Positions 9,174 to 17,479 of a stretch of 64,000 bases of DNA are shown here, in pieces; position 1 is the first letter of the stretch, and each line of letters begins with the position of its first letter. The notes beneath the pieces are model-generated. The model searched no databases. It was given only the letters and a program-made list of their open reading frames with translations, and was not told the origin of the DNA. The DNA is taken from the NCBI GenBank assembly GCA_024343425.1, contig BRLC01000003.1, forward strand, positions 1 through 64,000, in the 5' to 3' direction. Source of the stretch: Rhizobiaceae bacterium MnEN-MB40S. GTDB lineage: Bacteria > Pseudomonadota > Alphaproteobacteria > Rhizobiales > Rhizobiaceae. The position numbers and the translations under genes were made by a program.

Positions 9174-9179
9174 ATTATA
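9174..9179 (-). promoter_or_regulatory. Putative -10 box of the GntR gene
   Basis: A perfect TATAAT on the minus strand lies about 40 bp upstream of the GntR ATG. The matching -35 (AGATTT at 9197-9202, 17-bp spacing) is poor, as expected for a weak or regulated promoter. It is close to the operator at 9206-9221, suggesting autoregulation. Confidence 0.4.
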
Positions 9180-9205
9180 GTCACGCGCCAGAAATTAAAT
9201 CTAAT

Positions 9206-9221
9206 ATAGCTATATAGCTAT
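9206..9221. promoter_or_regulatory. Tandem palindromic operator candidate (ATAGCTAT twice)
   Basis: Two perfect 8-bp palindromes ATAGCTAT lie head-to-tail at 9206-9213 and 9214-9221. They abut the TTGACT -35 box of the TRAP promoter. The position between a GntR gene and the divergent transporter genes is typical of a GntR/HutC operator covering both promoters. Confidence 0.55.
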
Positions 9222-9250
9222 TGACTCCTGAAGGTATAACGCTGTTAATT
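9222..9250 (+). promoter_or_regulatory. Promoter of the TRAP transporter operon
   Basis: TTGACT (9222-9227), a 17-bp spacer and GTTAAT (9245-9250, 4 of 6 matches) give a plausible promoter 53 bp upstream of the dctP ATG. The tandem palindrome touches its -35 box, so binding there would be expected to affect polymerase. Confidence 0.5.
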
Positions 9251-9302
9251 TTTCGCATCCCCTGCGTTGGGCGGGGGCCAATACAAGAGCGGAGAACCAA
9301 AT

Positions 9303-10307
9303 ATGACTGGAAGGATTGCAGCAGTCGCAGCAGCGATCGCGATCGCGGTCGCCGGTGTCGCGAGCGCCCACGCCGACGACTACGTACAGACACCGCAAAA
9401 GACATTCAGGCTGGCCCACGGCAATGCGCCGGGATCACCCTACGATCTGGGAGCCAATCGGTTCGCGGAGCTGGTGGAAGTCTACTCGCGCGGCGCCATG
9501 AAAGTGGACGTCTATCCCGCCGCCCAGCTTGGCGGCGAACAGGCCGTGGCCAAGGATGTGCAGCTTGGCGTGATCGACATGACCGCTGTGCCGACCCAGA
9601 ACGCATCCATGTGGTACAAGCCGATGGACGTTTTCGTCCTGCCCTTCCTTTTCAAGGACCGGTTCCATGTCGACGCGGTCGTTGAAGGACCGATCGGCGA
9701 GGAATTGTTCGAAGAGTACCGCGAAGCCTCCGGCGTGCGCGTCATCTCGGTCTTCGAATACGGCAACCGTGCGCCGATGAACAATGTACGGCCGATCACC
9801 ACGCCGGCCGACTTCGCGGGCATCAAGTTCCGCGTGCCGAAGAACGACATCATGGTCGACGCCTACCAGGCGCTCGGCGCCAACCCGACCGCAATCGACT
9901 GGGGCGATCTCTACGGCGCTCTGCAGCAGGGCGTGGCTGACGGTCTCGAAGGTCCGCCGCAGAACATGATCGACGCCAAGTTCTTCGACTTCCTGAAGTA
10001 CTATTCCTATGTCGATCCGTTCTTCGGCGTCGTGATCATGATCATGAACGACGACATCTTCAACGGCCTGACCGAGGAAGAACAGGCCATCATCCTGCGC
10101 GCCGGCAGCGAGGCCGGACAGTACCAGCGCTGGGTATCGGCAAAGTCGCATGTCGACGGCATGGAGCGGCTGAAGGAAAAAGGCGTCGAGGTCAACATCG
10201 TTGAAGACCGTCAGCCCTTCATGGACGCGGTCAAGCCGGTTGTCGACAAGTACAAGGCCGAAATCGGTTCTGAACTGGTCGACAAAGTCATGGCGGCCGG
10301 AAACTAG
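9303..10307 (+). CDS. dctP: TRAP transporter solute-binding protein, DctP family
   Basis: A 334-residue periplasmic receptor. The ATG at 9303 starts a clear Sec signal peptide ([22 protein letters not shown]) with cleavage near AHA-DD. The DctP core is visible: the GGEQAVAKDVQLGVIDM helix, the central IKFRVPKND strand with the Arg that contacts the carboxylate of most TRAP ligands, and GALQQGVADGLEGPPQNM. It is the first gene of a dctPQM set. The ligand is probably an organic acid or sulfonate; the sequence alone does not say which. Confidence 0.92.
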   Translation: MTGRIAAVAAAIAIAVAGVASAHADDYVQTPQKTFRLAHGNAPGSPYDLGANRFAELVEVYSRGAMKVDVYPAAQLGGEQAVAKDVQLGVIDMTAVPTQNASMWYKPMDVFVLPFLFKDRFHVDAVVEGPIGEELFEEYREASGVRVISVFEYGNRAPMNNVRPITTPADFAGIKFRVPKNDIMVDAYQALGANPTAIDWGDLYGALQQGVADGLEGPPQNMIDAKFFDFLKYYSYVDPFFGVVIMIMNDDIFNGLTEEEQAIILRAGSEAGQYQRWVSAKSHVDGMERLKEKGVEVNIVEDRQPFMDAVKPVVDKYKAEIGSELVDKVMAAGN

Positions 10308-10394
10308 GGCGCGCCGCGGTCGCGATCGAAAGGTCGCGGCCGCTCAAGGGCGGATGTCCGAACAATCTTTTCCGACAGAGAAACAGAGGCGGCG

Positions 10395-10907
10395 ATGAAG
10401 AAAGTTCTGACCCTGATCGATCGCAAACTTGAAGAGTTCATGATCGTCGGACTGATGACGATCCTGGTCTGCGGTCTCGTCTACTCAGCCTTCGTCAGAT
10501 ATTTCGTCACAATTCCCGCGCTGACCAGGTTCACCTACATTTCGGAAGAAGCCTCGATCTTCTCTTTCATCTGGCTGATCTATTTCGGCGCGGCCCTGGC
10601 GGCGCGCGACGGCGCCCATTTCCGGGTATCGGCCCAGTTTTCTCGCTTGCCCGAGCGTCTGAAGCCCTGGCGCTTTTTGCTGGCGGACATCGTTTGGGTG
10701 CTGTTCAATCTCTTCGTCGTCTATCAGGGCTACGAACTCGTTCGCATCACGACCATGCGGACCGAAAACAGCCTGGCGCTCGGCATTCCCATGTGGATCG
10801 TCTACCTGATCATACCTCTCTCCTTCCTGCTCACCAGCTGGCGCGTCGTTCAACGCTACATCCGCGGAGAGCATTTCAAAGACACCGACAAGGCCGCCGC
10901 CGTCTAG
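10395..10907 (+). CDS. dctQ: TRAP transporter small permease, DctQ family
   Basis: A 170-residue four-helix membrane subunit. Hydrophobic segments lie near 15-35, 50-68, 93-113 and 133-152. The conserved region SIFSFIWLIYFGAALAARDGAHFRV matches the DctQ pattern. It starts 87 nt after dctP and ends 31 nt before dctM, and forms the membrane complex with DctM. Confidence 0.92.
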   Translation: MKKVLTLIDRKLEEFMIVGLMTILVCGLVYSAFVRYFVTIPALTRFTYISEEASIFSFIWLIYFGAALAARDGAHFRVSAQFSRLPERLKPWRFLLADIVWVLFNLFVVYQGYELVRITTMRTENSLALGIPMWIVYLIIPLSFLLTSWRVVQRYIRGEHFKDTDKAAAV

Positions 10908-10938
10908 CCGCGGCCGCAGAGGAGCAGGAAACAACGCC

Positions 10939-12237
10939 ATGGGCATCGACGCAGCCACCCTATCGGCCATCATCTTCTCCATGCTGGGCCTCTGCCTGCT
11001 GATCGGCGTTCCCATCGGCTATTCGCTCGGCATCGCCACCGTGGTGGGGCTCTATTTCAGCCCGATCCCGCTCATCTATATCGCCCAGACGCTTTATACC
11101 GGCACCGAGCTCTTCCCCTTGATCGCCATTCCGGGTTTCGTGCTCGCCGGCGACCTGATGATCCGTTCGAAGATCACCGACAAGCTGATCCGCCTTGTCT
11201 TCTTGTCGGTCGGCAACATTCCGGGCGGTCTCGGTGTGGTGACGATCGTCGCCTGCGGGCTCTTCGCCTCGATCTCCGGTTCCGGCCCGGCGACGACGGC
11301 GGCGATCGGCGGCATCATGATTTCGGCCATGGTCAAGGCGGGATATCCGCCCGCCTACGCCGCAGCCGTGACGGCGGCCGGCGGCACGCTCGGCGTGCTG
11401 ATCCCCCCGTCCAATCCGATGATCATCTACGGCGTGGTCGCGGATCTTTCCATTCCGCACCTCTTCGTCTCCGGCGCCGTGCCGGGACTGCTTCTGGTCG
11501 CCGTGCTGTCGGCCTATTGCTACATAACCGGCAGGATCCGGGGTCTCAGAGGCAGCGGCGAGAAGCTGACCCTTCCCAAGTTCTTCATCGCCTTCAAGGG
11601 CGCCATCTGGGCGCTTCTGATGCCGATCATCGTGCTGGGCGTGATCTACACCGGTATGGCGACTCCCACCGAGGCCTCGATGGTCGCGGTGCTCTACACC
11701 ATGATCCTCGGCTTTGCCGGACGCACGCTTAAGCCATCCGACATCTTCGAGGCGATGGTGACGACAGGCAAGCTGACCGGCGCAATCCTGATCACGATGG
11801 GACCGGCCATGGCGTTCGGCAAATTGCTGACCATGTATCAGGTTCCGGTTCTGCTCGGGCAGGGCATCGGCGAACTGACGTCGAACCCGACGCTGCTTTT
11901 GTTAATGGTCGGCGGCCTGCTGATCATCGCCGGCACCTTCATGGAGGGTTTGAGCACGATCATCCTGCTCACTCCGGTGCTGTTGCCGGTGCTGAAGGCG
12001 GCCGGCGCAGATCCTGTTCAGTTCGGCATCCTGCTCGTCGTGATGATGGAGATTGGCTTCCTCACGCCCCCGCTTGGCGTCAATGTCTTCGTCGCCTCGG
12101 CGATCGCCAAACTGTCCATCGAGGAGATTTCGAAGGAACTCATTCCTTTGATTGCGGTGCTTCTCCTCTACGCACTCATCATCATCCTTTTCCCCACCAT
12201 CAGCACCTGGGGTTATCACTACATGACAGGCAGGTAG
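10939..12237 (+). CDS. dctM: TRAP transporter large permease, DctM family
   Basis: A 432-residue, about 12-helix Na+-coupled transport subunit. Diagnostic motifs are GSGPATTAAIGGIM and GGTLGVLIPPSNPMIIYG in the first half and the GLSTIILLTPVLLPVLKAAG hairpin in the second, reflecting the inverted-repeat fold of TRAP and ion transporter families. The downstream dehydrogenase begins one base after its stop, so both are on one transcript. Confidence 0.95.
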   Translation: MGIDAATLSAIIFSMLGLCLLIGVPIGYSLGIATVVGLYFSPIPLIYIAQTLYTGTELFPLIAIPGFVLAGDLMIRSKITDKLIRLVFLSVGNIPGGLGVVTIVACGLFASISGSGPATTAAIGGIMISAMVKAGYPPAYAAAVTAAGGTLGVLIPPSNPMIIYGVVADLSIPHLFVSGAVPGLLLVAVLSAYCYITGRIRGLRGSGEKLTLPKFFIAFKGAIWALLMPIIVLGVIYTGMATPTEASMVAVLYTMILGFAGRTLKPSDIFEAMVTTGKLTGAILITMGPAMAFGKLLTMYQVPVLLGQGIGELTSNPTLLLLMVGGLLIIAGTFMEGLSTIILLTPVLLPVLKAAGADPVQFGILLVVMMEIGFLTPPLGVNVFVASAIAKLSIEEISKELIPLIAVLLLYALIIILFPTISTWGYHYMTGR

Positions 12238-12238
12238 A

Positions 12239-13111
12239 ATGGCGCGCATCGGTTTCATCGGACTGGGCAATATGGGTTTCCACATGGCCCTCAACCTGCT
12301 CAGGAAAGGCCATGACGTGGCCGGCTACGACCGGGACGACAGGCAGGTCGCGGCGCTCGCGCAGGAAGGGGCGGAAGGCTGCACCTCAGCGGCAGACGCG
12401 GCGAAGGATGCGGAATTCGTCATCACCATGCTGCCCGACGGGCCCGTGGTCGAGGAGGTCATGCTGGGCGCGGGCGGCATCGTGGCGGCGATGGCGCCGG
12501 GCGCATTGCATATCGACATGAGCACGATCCTGCCCACCCAGTCCGACGCGATTCGGCAAACGCTGGCGACGAAAGGCGTGACCATGATCGACGCGCCTGT
12601 CGGGCGGACCGCCAGCGAAGCGCGGACTGGAAAACTCCTGATCATCGTCGGATCCGACAGCGAGCAGCTTGAACGCGCCCGGCCTCTGTTCGAATGCATG
12701 GGAGACACGATCGTGCATTGTGGCCCCGCCGGCACGGGCATCCGCATGAAGCTCGTCAACAATTACATGACAACCGTCTCGAATCTCGTCACCGCGGAGA
12801 CATTGACCCTCGCCGCGTCCTGCGGCATCGAGACGGAGACCGCGCTGGAGGTTTTGCGGGGAACGGCCGCCGGTCGGGGACATATCAACACGACTTACCC
12901 GGACAAGGTTCTCAAGGGCGATGTTACGCCCGGTTTCATGATCGCGCTGGCGCGCAAGGATCTGGTGCTGGGCCTGAAAACCGCCGAGGACGCCGGCGTC
13001 AAACTGACGACAGGAGCCGCTGCGCTCGACGTCTATGATTTCGCTGTCGACGCGGATCATGGCGGCGAAGACTGGACGTCGATATTGAACATTGTGCCCG
13101 ACTTGCCGTAA
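12239..13111 (+). CDS. NAD(P)-dependent beta-hydroxyacid dehydrogenase, YihU (sulfolactaldehyde reductase)-like
   Basis: A 290-residue 3-hydroxyisobutyrate dehydrogenase-family enzyme. The N-terminal Rossmann motif is GLGNMG (8-13), the substrate motif is DAPVGRT (118-124), the catalytic Lys is Lys171 in GIRMKLVNNYM, and GTAAGRGH lies at 208-215. Within the family the combination VGRT plus GTAAGRGH matches what I recall of E. coli YihU, which reduces 3-sulfolactaldehyde to DHPS, better than GarR or MmsB. It directly follows dctM, so it probably acts on the imported compound or its product. A sulfonate C3 substrate is a testable inference; tartronate semialdehyde or another hydroxyacid cannot be excluded. 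Confidence 0.85.
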   Translation: MARIGFIGLGNMGFHMALNLLRKGHDVAGYDRDDRQVAALAQEGAEGCTSAADAAKDAEFVITMLPDGPVVEEVMLGAGGIVAAMAPGALHIDMSTILPTQSDAIRQTLATKGVTMIDAPVGRTASEARTGKLLIIVGSDSEQLERARPLFECMGDTIVHCGPAGTGIRMKLVNNYMTTVSNLVTAETLTLAASCGIETETALEVLRGTAAGRGHINTTYPDKVLKGDVTPGFMIALARKDLVLGLKTAEDAGVKLTTGAAALDVYDFAVDADHGGEDWTSILNIVPDLP

Positions 13112-13216
13112 TGGCGTCATCACGGCCAATCAAACCACCGGACCTGAGGGACACGACCGCTTCACTCAGGCCTGTATCGAAAGCATGCGCTCGCCGGGCG
13201 CCAGGAGTCACGGAAT

Positions 13217-15463
13217 ATGCCCTATTCGACCTATCGCCCCGACCTTATGGGTTCAGCCAGACTAGAGGCGCCGGCGGAGATCGTAGCGGGTTCGATGCAG
13301 GAACTTGTCCTCACCTATCGGTGTGGCGAATTTGGCGTTGACGACACCGGTTCGATCAAGATCGGCTTCCGGTTCGCAACCGATATGGGGCAGGTCCAGT
13401 TCGACGATCCGACCGCGGCGGGCTTTACGACAGCCGAGGCGTCCAATGGCGCGCCGCTGCAGCTCAAATGGGAATTCAAGCGCAATATCCGGCCGTGGAG
13501 CCGCTCGCTCTATGTGGGTGTGAGCGGCGACTATCTGTCGCCCGGCGACACCATCACCATCCGTTTCGGAGACCGACGCCATGGATCGCCGGGCATCCGG
13601 ATGCAGACCTACTGCGAAAGCGAGTTCGAGTTCCGGGTTTTCGTCGATGCCATCGCCACCTATGACTACGTGGCGCTTCCGGAAAGCCCGAAAGTCTCGA
13701 TCATTCCCGGTCCGCCGGTCCACTGGAAGGCGGTTCTGCCGACCCTGGTCAAGACCGGCGAACCATTCGCGCTTGGACTGAAGGGCGAGGACCGGTGGAG
13801 AAATCCGTCCCGTCTCGACGGGATGCGTTTTGCCATCAAGCCGAACGCCGCATTCGACGGACTGCCGGCCAGCATCGAGGCCAGTCCGGGAGGCCGCTCG
13901 ATCCGCGTCGAAGGGCTGAGCCTGGCGTCACCCGGCGAGCATGCGCTGGAAATTGCGGTCGAAGGCGCGGAGGCGCCATTCCAGACAAATCCAATTCGCG
14001 CCGAAGCCGATCCGGAATTTCTGCACGCCTGGGGCGACACACACGGGCAATCCAACGAGACGCTGGGCACAAACGACGCAGCGGAATATTTTACCTTCGG
14101 CCGCGATCTCGCCTTCCTCGACGTTATCGGCCACCAGGGCAACGACTTCCAGATCACCGACGAATTCTGGGCCGACCTCAACGCGACGACGCGGGCTTTC
14201 GACAAACCTGGACGATTTGTGTGCTTTCCCGGCTACGAGTGGTCCGCCAATACCGCCGTCGGCGGCGACAGGAACGTACACTATCTGAACGAGGGCGAGC
14301 CGATTTACCGCTCCTCCCACGCACAGATCGAGAGCCTGAAGACCGAACCGGACGACGCATGGACGGCGGATGACCTGTTTGCGCGGCTCGATCCGGACAA
14401 ATGCGTGGTGGCGGCCCATGTCGGCGGACGATACGCCGATATCGTTCATTCCCACGACGCGCGACTGGAAACCGCCGTTGAAGTGCATTCCTCCTGGGGC
14501 ACATTCGAATGGATCGTCGAGGACGCCTTCAGGCAGGGTTACCGCGTCGGCATCGTCGCCAATTCCGACGGCCACAAGGGCAGGCCCGGCGCCTGCTATC
14601 CCGGCGCCTCGTTCTTCGGATCGATGGGCGGCCTCACCTGCTTCTTGACCTCTGAAACCAGCCGACCCGCGATTTTCGACGCGATGAAAAAACGCCGGCA
14701 CTATGGGACGACGGGCGCGCGGATTTATCTGAACACCGAAGCGCATTTCGACGCGCCTGTGCGCTATTTCGACGGTGATCCGGGCGGCGGAGCGGAAAGC
14801 GCGGGCGCGACGAACGTTGCGCTGATGGGCGCGATCGTCGAGACCGATCAGGAAAGCCTGCGCTACGTCGTGAACCTGACAGGCTCCGCGCCGCTCGAGC
14901 GGGTTGATCTGTTTGACGGCCTGGACTGTCTTGAGACAATCCGTCCCTGGACGATGGACAAGCCCTCCCGCCGCCTTCGCATTGTCTACGAGGGCGCAGC
15001 CTCGCGCGGCCGTTCGCGGGCAATGCTCTGGAACGGCGAGATCACGCTCGATGGAAACACCATCGAAAAGACCCAGTTGCTCAACAACTGGAACCTCGAT
15101 CGGGGCATTTCAGACCAGTCGCCAAGCGGCCTCAAGTGGTCCGCCGTGACGACGGGCAACTATGGCGCAATCGACCTCTGGCTCGACAAGGCGTCCACGG
15201 GACACGTCAAGGTGCGGACATCGTTCTGTAACGCCGACCTGGACCTTGGGGGCTGGGACGGAAGCGAAATCCGGATCGACGCGGGCGGCCTGGGCAGCGG
15301 CATGCGCCTCTACGCCCTGCCCGAGACGATGAGTGAAACGCGCCTGGATATCGAACGGCTGATCACGACGCCGAAAGGCGCCGAGCGGCGCCTGTACGTT
15401 CGCGTTCAACAGGAAGATGGTCACCGCGCCTGGGCCAGCCCGACCTACGTGATGTCGGTCTGA
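13217..15463 (+). CDS. Large PHP/DUF3604-like metal-dependent hydrolase
   Basis: A 748-residue protein with three visible parts: an N-terminal beta-rich region (1-260), a central catalytic region (about 268-500) and a C-terminal beta-rich region. The central region has PHP/amidohydrolase-like candidate metal ligands: Asp274 and His276 (GDTHGQ), His306 (GHQGND), Glu341 (PGYEW), His355, His401 (AAHVGG), His424 and Asp451/His453 (NSDGHKG). This pattern resembles DUF3604. There is no signal peptide, so it should be cytoplasmic. The ATG at 13217 is preceded by AGGAG. It lies 105 nt after the YihU-like dehydrogenase and probably belongs to the same operon. The substrate is unknown; a phosphoester, sulfoester or related bond is inference. 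Confidence 0.75.
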   Translation: MPYSTYRPDLMGSARLEAPAEIVAGSMQELVLTYRCGEFGVDDTGSIKIGFRFATDMGQVQFDDPTAAGFTTAEASNGAPLQLKWEFKRNIRPWSRSLYVGVSGDYLSPGDTITIRFGDRRHGSPGIRMQTYCESEFEFRVFVDAIATYDYVALPESPKVSIIPGPPVHWKAVLPTLVKTGEPFALGLKGEDRWRNPSRLDGMRFAIKPNAAFDGLPASIEASPGGRSIRVEGLSLASPGEHALEIAVEGAEAPFQTNPIRAEADPEFLHAWGDTHGQSNETLGTNDAAEYFTFGRDLAFLDVIGHQGNDFQITDEFWADLNATTRAFDKPGRFVCFPGYEWSANTAVGGDRNVHYLNEGEPIYRSSHAQIESLKTEPDDAWTADDLFARLDPDKCVVAAHVGGRYADIVHSHDARLETAVEVHSSWGTFEWIVEDAFRQGYRVGIVANSDGHKGRPGACYPGASFFGSMGGLTCFLTSETSRPAIFDAMKKRRHYGTTGARIYLNTEAHFDAPVRYFDGDPGGGAESAGATNVALMGAIVETDQESLRYVVNLTGSAPLERVDLFDGLDCLETIRPWTMDKPSRRLRIVYEGAASRGRSRAMLWNGEITLDGNTIEKTQLLNNWNLDRGISDQSPSGLKWSAVTTGNYGAIDLWLDKASTGHVKVRTSFCNADLDLGGWDGSEIRIDAGGLGSGMRLYALPETMSETRLDIERLITTPKGAERRLYVRVQQEDGHRAWASPTYVMSV

Positions 15464-15473
15464 AGCCAGAGCC

Positions 15474-15977
15474 TCAACCCGACTGGGTCTCCTTCGGCTC
15501 GAAGGTAAGGGCGACGCCATTGATGCAGTGACGCTTGCCGGTCGGCGGCGGACCGTCGTCGAACACATGGCCGAGATGGCCGCCGCAACGGCTGCAATGA
15601 ACCTCGGTGCGCGTCATGAAGAAACTGCGATCGGTCTTCGTGCCGACCGCGCCCGGCAACGCCTCGTAGAAGCTCGGCCAGCCGGTGCCGCTCTTGTATT
15701 TGGTTTCCGACGCATAAAGCGGAAGATCGCAACCGGCGCAATTGAAGGTGCCGGCGCGCTTTTCGTTCAGGAGCGGGCTGGTGAAGGCGCGCTCCGTCGC
15801 TTCATGGCGCAGAACCTGATATTGCTCGTCGGTGAGCATGGCCTTCCATTCCGCGTCCGTATGGGTGACTTCGAATTCCTCGCTCGCCTGCGCAGGGACC
15901 GACATGTGTCTTGCCGCTGCAAAGGCGCCCACTGCGGCGACGGCCGCGCCCGACAGGAGTGATCGACGACTGATCAT
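15474..15977 (-). CDS. msrB: Peptide-methionine (R)-S-oxide reductase MsrB, Tat-exported
   Basis: A 167-residue reductase of methionine-R-sulfoxide. The N terminus [17 protein letters not shown] is a twin-arginine signal, so the enzyme should act in the periplasm. The mature domain has the zinc Cys pairs CAGC (80, 83) and CSRC (128, 131), the GTGWPSF substrate loop and the nucleophile Cys151 in RHCING. The start at 15977 follows an AAGGAGAC site; the longer frame upstream lacks one. It is convergent with the PHP-like gene (10 nt apart) and divergent from argB. Confidence 0.93.
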   Translation of the reverse strand: MISRRSLLSGAAVAAVGAFAAARHMSVPAQASEEFEVTHTDAEWKAMLTDEQYQVLRHEATERAFTSPLLNEKRAGTFNCAGCDLPLYASETKYKSGTGWPSFYEALPGAVGTKTDRSFFMTRTEVHCSRCGGHLGHVFDDGPPPTGKRHCINGVALTFEPKETQSG

Positions 15978-16132
15978 TGTTCCGTCTCCTTGTTTCTCGA
16001 AGCAAACATAATCAAAAGCGCGATGACGTTCCCATGAACTTTTCGCGAGTGGCATGTGTTTTCGCCATGGAACAGCCAATTGCCCCTCGCCGGCATTGCC
16101 GCTACAACACCGCAAATCAAAGGGGATACTCC

Positions 16133-17038
16133 ATGACCGACATCACGACAGACAAGGGCGGCAAGGCGGAACTGCAGGCGGAATTCCTCGCCGAGGCGCT
16201 GCCTTACATGCAGCGTTACGAAAACCGCACCATTGTCGTGAAATACGGCGGCAACGCCATGGGCGACGACACGCTCGGTCAGGCCTTCGCCCGCGACGTG
16301 GCGCTGCTCAAGCAGTCCGGCATCAACCCGATCGTGGTTCATGGCGGCGGGCCGCAGATCGGCGCGATGCTCAACAAGATGGGCATCGAATCGAAATTCG
16401 AGGGCGGACTGCGCGTCACCGACGAGAAGACGGTCGAGATCGTGGAGATGGTGCTCGCCGGCTCCATCAACAAGGAAATCGTCGCCATGATCAACGCCGA
16501 GGGCGAATGGGCGATTGGCCTCTGCGGCAAGGACGGCAACATGGTCTTCGCCAAGAAGGCGCACAAGACCATGATCGATCCGGATTCCAACATCGAGAGG
16601 ATCCTCGATCTCGGTTTTGTCGGCGAAGTCGTCGAGGTCGACCGCACGCTTCTCGATCTGCTCGCGAAGTCCGAGATGATCCCGGTGATCGCGCCGGTGG
16701 CGCCCGGGCGCGACGGACATACCTACAACATCAACGCGGACACCTTCGCCGGCGCCATCGCCGGCGCGCTGTCGGCCTCGCGCCTGTTGTTCCTGACCGA
16801 CGTTCCGGGCGTGCTCGACCGGAACGGCAACCTCATCAAGGAACTCTCGGTCGGCGAGGCGCGCGCCCTGATCGCCGACGGAACCATTTCCGGCGGGATG
16901 ATCCCCAAGGTGGAAACCTGCATCCACGCGATTGAGGCGGGCGTCGAGGGCGTGGTCATTCTCAACGGCAAAACCCGTCATGCAGTGCTGCTGGAAATCA
17001 TGACTGAACACGGCGCCGGAACCCTGATAGTTCCTTAA
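16133..17038 (+). CDS. argB: Acetylglutamate kinase
   Basis: A 301-residue amino acid kinase phosphorylating N-acetyl-L-glutamate in arginine synthesis. Motifs include [11 protein letters not shown] for phosphate binding, VHGGGPQIG for substrate binding and [14 protein letters not shown]. The extended N-terminal helix ([21 protein letters not shown]) is typical of the hexameric arginine-inhibited form. The ATG at 16133 follows AGGGGA. The gene is normally adjacent to engB in this order. Confidence 0.97.
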   Translation: MTDITTDKGGKAELQAEFLAEALPYMQRYENRTIVVKYGGNAMGDDTLGQAFARDVALLKQSGINPIVVHGGGPQIGAMLNKMGIESKFEGGLRVTDEKTVEIVEMVLAGSINKEIVAMINAEGEWAIGLCGKDGNMVFAKKAHKTMIDPDSNIERILDLGFVGEVVEVDRTLLDLLAKSEMIPVIAPVAPGRDGHTYNINADTFAGAIAGALSASRLLFLTDVPGVLDRNGNLIKELSVGEARALIADGTISGGMIPKVETCIHAIEAGVEGVVILNGKTRHAVLLEIMTEHGAGTLIVP

Positions 17039-17479
17039 GTATATGTTTTAATTATCTATTTTCAGATTCTGGCTTTGTTTCGGTAAATCTGGCTTTGTTT
17101 CGGGAATTCGGATTTCGCCGTTTTCAGAGATCTGGCTTTGTTTCGGGAATCTCGATTTCACGCTTCCGCCACTCATTTCCGCCGCGCGGACGTGCAGTGT
17201 AAGAGGTGGCGGGGAGGTTTGTTTCCAATTCTGGCTTTGTTTCGGGAAATGGACATTTCCTGCATGTGGCTTCGTTTCGGGAATTCGGAAATTTCGGCGA
17301 TTCAGACCTGTTCTTCGATCGTCAGTCAAAACTGGCTTTGTTTCGGGAATCCGCGTTTTCACGACTCTCACGCCCCCAGGCGGGCGGAATTCAACGCGCC
17401 TCATATAGCACAAAACGCGGCGAAACGCACCCGTAAAGTTCTCGCTTCGTTCCTGCTCGAACGTACGCCGCGACCTTTG
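17039..17479. other. Intergenic region carrying the repeat cluster
   Basis: About 440 bases lie between the convergent argB and DMT transporter genes. The only clear content is a set of six interspersed direct repeats at 17069-17346. Open frames here exist only because of the repeats, and neither a terminator nor an RNA gene could be assigned with confidence. Confidence 0.6.
17069..17346. repeat. Cluster of six interspersed direct repeats, core CTGGCTTTGTTTCGG
   Basis: Five copies of the exact 15-mer CTGGCTTTGTTTCGG start at 17069, 17089, 17132, 17231 and 17332. A sixth variant (GTGGCTTCGTTTCGG) starts at 17266. Most continue as GGAAT(T)C followed by a degenerate AT-rich half resembling CGGATTTCGCCGTTTTCAGA. 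Start-to-start spacings are 20, 43, 99, 35 and 66 bp. The irregular spacings rule out CRISPR and, not being multiples of three, rule out a repeated peptide in one frame. Function unknown. Confidence 0.85.

Noticed and set aside
17069-17346. CRISPR array.
   Set aside because: Spacers vary from a few bases to over 80, repeats are only 15 bp, and no cas genes are present in the window.
17048-17413. A 121-codon minus-strand ORF containing repeated RIPETKP and FPKQSQ peptides.
   Set aside because: The peptides are the DNA repeats read in two frames. Spacings are not multiples of three, there is no ribosome-binding site, and no domain is visible.
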